Part shown: positions 60,521 through 64,000 of the stretch, piece after piece | How positions within the stretch are numbered: position 1 is the stretch's first letter | Layout of the letters: every line of letters begins with the position of its first letter | NCBI GenBank assembly: GCA_937991535.1 | Contig: CALKHN010000074.1 | Coordinates: forward strand, 1 to 64,000 | DNA length: 64,000 nt | DNA from: an uncultured Sphingobacteriales bacterium | GTDB taxonomy: Bacteria > Bacteroidota > Bacteroidia > Chitinophagales > Chitinophagaceae | Direction: 5' to 3' | The notes under the pieces: model-generated | What the model was told of the DNA's origin: nothing | The model's input: the letters and a program-made list of their open reading frames with translations, nothing else | Databases searched by the model: none | Position numbers and translations under genes: made by a program

Positions 60521-62520
60521 CTGTACTCCACTCTCCGGTTCCTTTCCCTGGCCGCGGGATTATCTTCCCCATTTATTTTTTCCGGCTCAAGCGGACAGCA
60601 TTCGCCATATGCTTTACCTACCAGCCGGTGTTTGCTGATGCCTTTTTTAACTAAGTAGCTTATACAGGCATCTACCCGTTTTTGTGCCAGCTTTAAGTTA
60701 TAGGCTTCCGAGCCCCTGCGATCGGTATAACCACCCACTTCAATTATTATGGAAGGGAATTGGTGCATCAGCGCCGCAAGCGAGTCTAATTCATAAAAGG
60801 ATGCATTTCCCAGAGCGGACTGGTTAAAGGCGAATTTGGCCAGAGTAGCTGATTCGCTCATATCATATCCCCCGGTATGCGCAACAGGCTGTGTTATCAA
60901 AGAAAGACAAATGTTATTGTTGTTTACACTGGTAGATCCTGCATCGAAGTATACTTTATAGCTTTCATTCGCGGTATTGTATCCTTCTTTTTCTGCTGTA
61001 ATTTCAAAGCGGGAAGTATTTTTGAGTTCGAAGCTATAGGAACCATCTCGGCCGGTTTGCTGCCTGAGCAATACCTTTCCGCCTTTGGGATCTTTTATGG
61101 TTAATGCTACGCCCTGTAACGGCTGGCTGCTGCTGCAGTCGGTAACCGAACCGGATACATATTGTGCGTTGTCCTGGCGCACGGCAAAAAGTTCAAGACA
61201 ACAATCCGTTGCCCGGTCGGAGCTTAGCCAGCCGGTATTCCAGAGGTTATCTTCATCGGTGCTTATAAAATACAGGTCGTCTTTAGACGAGTTGATGGGC
61301 TTGCCGGCATTTACCGGCTTATCCCAGTTGGATAGCTGAAAATCGCCTTTGGCGGAAAAAATATCATAGCCGCCCATACCCACATGGCCGTTGCTTGAAA
61401 ACACAAGCGTTCGGCTGGTATAATGATAGGAGGGGGATGCCTCGTCTCCCGCTGTATTTACAATATTACCTGCATTGGTAATAAGCAACGCATTACCATT
61501 GGTATCCAGCGGAGCGTACCAAACATCGTATTTGCCAATACCTCCCTCGCGGTTGGAAGAAAATAAAAGATATTTTCCGTCGGCCGTTATGAAAGGCTGT
61601 GCACTGTTTGATCCTTCCATGTTCACCGGTTCGGGCAATGGCACAGGTTTTGTCCAGCCGGTATCTGTTTTGTCGGAACTATAAATTGCAGAAGTGGTAA
61701 CCCCGTTGTTTACCATCCACCGGGTAAAAAACATTTTTTTGCCTTCTTTTAAAAATGCAGCCATCCCGTTGTGAATACCCGGCGCTTCATCCAATGCAAT
61801 CATTTTCTTTTTTCCTGTAACATTATCATGCCGGCTCGTTTCATACAGCCGGGCAACATACAGGTTATTCGTTTTATCTTCATGCACAGCAGTATGAACG
61901 GCGCGATCTGCCTGTGAAGCCGACAGGGCGTACGATGAGGTATTGGCCGGCATTTGTTTTCTTTCCACAAAAAAACCATCCTTTTCTTTTGACAATTGTT
62001 CTCTTATAAATTTGAGATTTTCGAGCTCTTTATCTGCGCCTACCAGTAATTCATCCATTTTAGTGTAGGATTCCCTGAAAGCAGTGATGGCATTAAATGC
62101 TTCTTCATATTTTTGATTGGCACGCAATGAAACCCCATACCAGTAGGGGCAGGCGGGATAGGCTTTCCTGGAAAACGACATGGCTTCTTTATACCATTTT
62201 TCCGCGAGGGTATAATTATTGATCATCCGGTAGCTTTCCGCCAGGCCATAAACCACTTCATTGTGAATGTTAAGATTTGATTTTCCCGGCGCTTTCTTTT
62301 TTACGGCGAAAGGCTGGGAGCGTGGCGTTGCTTTTATTTCTGTGCTCAGGTATTTTTCATAATACTGTATGGCTTCATAATAGTTTTTCTGCTTAAACAA
62401 TGCTTCACCCTTAGTATAATAACCCGGACTGTCATTTTGAGCAGTCACCGCTAAAGTGCAAAGCAAAAAAAAGAGGATTGCTGTAGCATTGCTCACCAAT
62501 AAAAAGGTTTTTTTGCTCAT
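60508..62520 (-). CDS. OmpA-family protein with TPR and PD40 repeats (type IX secretion, PorE-like)
   Basis: The start MSKKTFLLVSNATAIL (62520) gives 670 residues with a signal peptide; Met at 62544 is an alternative. Order: TPR-like helices (about 25-150), a WD40-like PD40 propeller (about 200-420; SSNREGGIGKYDVWYA and SSNGHVGMGGYDIFSA repeats), a carboxypeptidase-regulatory-like beta domain (QPLQGVALTIKDPKGG), then a peptidoglycan-binding OmpA domain (VGGYTDRRGSEAYNLKLAQKRVDA). This is the architecture of PorE-like proteins linked to type IX secretion and gliding. It follows the PorP/SprF gene after 51 bp. Confidence 0.9.
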   Translation of the reverse strand: MSKKTFLLVSNATAILFFLLCTLAVTAQNDSPGYYTKGEALFKQKNYYEAIQYYEKYLSTEIKATPRSQPFAVKKKAPGKSNLNIHNEVVYGLAESYRMINNYTLAEKWYKEAMSFSRKAYPACPYWYGVSLRANQKYEEAFNAITAFRESYTKMDELLVGADKELENLKFIREQLSKEKDGFFVERKQMPANTSSYALSASQADRAVHTAVHEDKTNNLYVARLYETSRHDNVTGKKKMIALDEAPGIHNGMAAFLKEGKKMFFTRWMVNNGVTTSAIYSSDKTDTGWTKPVPLPEPVNMEGSNSAQPFITADGKYLLFSSNREGGIGKYDVWYAPLDTNGNALLITNAGNIVNTAGDEASPSYHYTSRTLVFSSNGHVGMGGYDIFSAKGDFQLSNWDKPVNAGKPINSSKDDLYFISTDEDNLWNTGWLSSDRATDCCLELFAVRQDNAQYVSGSVTDCSSSQPLQGVALTIKDPKGGKVLLRQQTGRDGSYSFELKNTSRFEITAEKEGYNTANESYKVYFDAGSTSVNNNNICLSLITQPVAHTGGYDMSESATLAKFAFNQSALGNASFYELDSLAALMHQFPSIIIEVGGYTDRRGSEAYNLKLAQKRVDACISYLVKKGISKHRLVGKAYGECCPLEPEKINGEDNPAARERNRRVEYREVK

Positions 62521-62571
62521 CAAATGCTTACTGTTTTTGTGCATATGATTATCATTTGTATGCCTTTGTTT

Positions 62572-63570
62572 TTAAAAACGGGGGCAGTAAAAAGGTTTTG
62601 TTTTCATACTGTTTTTTCGCCACCACGTATACGAAAGCGATACTTCCATACTGTTCCTGTTCATTTCCATAGCGTCTTTGGTTGATACATTGGTATCATA
62701 GCTCATACCCACCGTGATGCCCTTGTAATAAAATCCTGCAAAAGGTGCAATGGCATCCTGGAATCGGAGGTTCGCCCCAAACATGAGATCAACCTGTTCA
62801 CTGGCATTTACCTGCACATAAGCTCCTGCCATTTTTTCTTCCGTTTGGCCCTGGCGCATATACAATACATTGGGTACAATATTCAATAAGTCGGATACGA
62901 TAATTCTTGCTCCGGCATGCAAACTGTACCGCGGGGGCAACGTCTGCTTATCGCCTCCGGAAATGAATGGATCTTTAGGTTGTGTAATATGAAAAGCAGA
63001 AAATCCTCCAAAGAGATTTACTTTTTTATCTGCAGTGGCATCGTAGTAAACCAGTCCTGCACCGGCATCAAAAGAAAATACATTCGGTTTTTGAAATACT
63101 TCTGATGAATGAGCCGAAGGATCGTACCCGATGCCCGATACCCATTGCTCACCAAATTGCAATTTGTTTATATTAAAACTCCTGTTCAACAGGCCCGCCT
63201 GCATGGCCATTACCACGTAGTGATCTTTAAACCGTACGCCCGTGTAGGCTATGCTCAGGTAAGCATTTGTATAGTTATAGGCCTTATCGGCAGAAGATTG
63301 ATTTAACAGGTTAACGCCAAGGTTAATGTTTTTGCTGGTGGGCATTTCTGCAGATATGCCTTTGGTTGAAAAAGTGTTGCCGTACTGGCTCCGCCAAACC
63401 GCAGATACCCGGTAATCGCCCTCAATGGCGCCGGTAAGCGCCGGGTTTAGCAACATGGGTTGAATAAAGTATTGCGAAAAGTGGGGATCTACCTGTCCAT
63501 ATCCCTTGCCGGCGAAGCCACATACACCCATCAGTGCTGCAAACAATATTTGAAATCTGCTTTTCTTCAT
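62572..63570 (-). CDS. PorP/SprF-family type IX secretion outer-membrane protein
   Basis: The 332-residue precursor has a signal peptide (to about 25) and then the family opening VDPHFSQYFIQPMLLNPALTGAIEGDYRVSAVWRSQY, one of the most recognisable blocks of PorP/SprF. Repeated beta strands follow (VFSFDAGAGLVYYDATADKKVNLFGGFSAFHI), ending in the SLSYTWW barrel. PorP/SprF proteins hold or help export type B substrates made by the gene just upstream. It lies between the CHU_C-domain gene and the OmpA-PD40 gene, the usual module order. Confidence 0.95.
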   Translation of the reverse strand: MKKSRFQILFAALMGVCGFAGKGYGQVDPHFSQYFIQPMLLNPALTGAIEGDYRVSAVWRSQYGNTFSTKGISAEMPTSKNINLGVNLLNQSSADKAYNYTNAYLSIAYTGVRFKDHYVVMAMQAGLLNRSFNINKLQFGEQWVSGIGYDPSAHSSEVFQKPNVFSFDAGAGLVYYDATADKKVNLFGGFSAFHITQPKDPFISGGDKQTLPPRYSLHAGARIIVSDLLNIVPNVLYMRQGQTEEKMAGAYVQVNASEQVDLMFGANLRFQDAIAPFAGFYYKGITVGMSYDTNVSTKDAMEMNRNSMEVSLSYTWWRKNSMKTKPFYCPRF

Positions 63571-63631
63571 TGTTCAAAATTTATCATGTTCCGAACCCGC
63601 CGCGACGGGCAGGCTACTCATTACTCATTCA

Positions 63632-64000
63632 TTATCTTATCAGCCGGATAGTACCTTTTTTAAGGAATGAATCTTCATTCGATAACCGAACTTTAACTAC
63701 ATATACATACAAGCCTACTGGTTGTGGATTGTTTCTATGCGTTCCATCCCAGCCCTTTTCATTGTCTTTTGTTTCGTAAAGCATGGCGCCCCATTGATTG
63801 TATATTTTTATTTCCGCTGCCGTTACTGAAGAACCATACACTTTAAATATGTCATTTTTGCCATCCCTGTTGGGGGTAAATGCGTTGGGTATAAAAAAGT
63901 CTTTGTTATCCACTTCTGTTTTCACGTTAGCTGTATCTATACATCCATCTTCCGATCTTGCAATAACATAAAATGTACTGGTAGTATCATTAATAATAAC
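63632..64000 (-). CDS. large surface protein, C-terminal end with CHU_C (type B) sorting domain, cut by window edge
   Basis: The frame is open to the window edge, so this is the last 122 codons of a longer gene. IPNAFTPNRDGKNDIFKVYG and IKIYNQWGAMLYETKDNEKGWDGTHRNNPQPVGLYVYVV are the gliding-motility-associated C-terminal (CHU_C/type B) sorting domain of type IX secretion. The preceding STFYVIARSEDGCIDTANV looks like an Ig/PKD-like repeat, so the whole is likely a very large multi-repeat surface adhesin. It is the substrate expected for the PorP/SprF gene 61 bp downstream. Confidence 0.92.
   Translation of the reverse strand, partial: VIINDTTSTFYVIARSEDGCIDTANVKTEVDNKDFFIPNAFTPNRDGKNDIFKVYGSSVTAAEIKIYNQWGAMLYETKDNEKGWDGTHRNNPQPVGLYVYVVKVRLSNEDSFLKKGTIRLIR

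Noticed and set aside
1..64000. tRNA, rRNA or known riboswitch
   Set aside because: I looked through all gaps over 150 bp for cloverleaf arms with the TTCGANNC loop and for common riboswitch cores; none was recognisable by eye. A covariance-model scan (tRNAscan-SE, Infernal) would decide.

Overview
This window looks like chromosome of a Bacteroidota bacterium, most probably of the Chitinophagaceae type (family placement is inference). The signs are the type IX secretion module at the right edge (PorP/SprF, OmpA-PD40 and a CHU_C-type sorting domain), promoters with a TAnnTTTG -7 element, general lack of Shine-Dalgarno sequences, a Bacteroidota-type alpha-glucan phosphorylase homologue, and many surface glycosidases. 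About 55 genes are convincing. I see no rRNA, tRNA, CRISPR array, prophage or autonomous transposase.

Layout. 0.5-2.7 kb: sialic acid catabolism (nanA with a NanM-like mutarotase), preceded by a 93-bp tandem array. 3-17 kb: a block of stress and envelope genes, comprising a baeRF-type release-factor-like protein, two universal stress proteins, two Hsp20 chaperones, DUF2892 and DUF2231-like membrane proteins, a cardiolipin-synthase-like enzyme, an alpha-glucan phosphorylase homologue lacking the PLP lysine, a Na/Pi cotransporter and an mlaEFD lipid-transport operon. 17-25 kb: central metabolism and housekeeping (glucokinase, an alpha-oxoamine synthase, isocitrate dehydrogenase, EngB, PEP carboxykinase). 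25-44 kb: housekeeping and envelope proteases (aminopeptidase P, pssA-purS-rsmI, M1 peptidase, NfeD-slipin, ChbG, MutS, a TrmH-like methyltransferase, UbiA, CPBP protease, YqgF). 44-59 kb: L-2-hydroxyglutarate oxidase and a glycan block (GH95-like, GH32, GH123/DUF4091-like, a LacI regulator, CutC, GH109). 59-64 kb: two VOC proteins and the type IX secretion module.

The most unusual content lies between genes. Many intergenic regions hold degenerate tandem arrays of 7-, 8- or 9-bp words, such as GCAGGTT, AGCTATC, GTAAGAGA and GTGAGAAAT. They often start within a few bases of a stop codon or include it. In three convergent pairs (6.5, 22.2 and 35.7 kb) the array strand flips between the genes, so each gene has the same type of word on its own sense strand. 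Two short elements (4.1 and 41.7 kb) have terminal inverted repeats, two internal hairpins and apparent target duplications, so they look like one MITE family inserted just upstream of genes. Two gene remnants, a probably truncated DUF1345 gene and a palindrome over the pckA promoter complete the picture.
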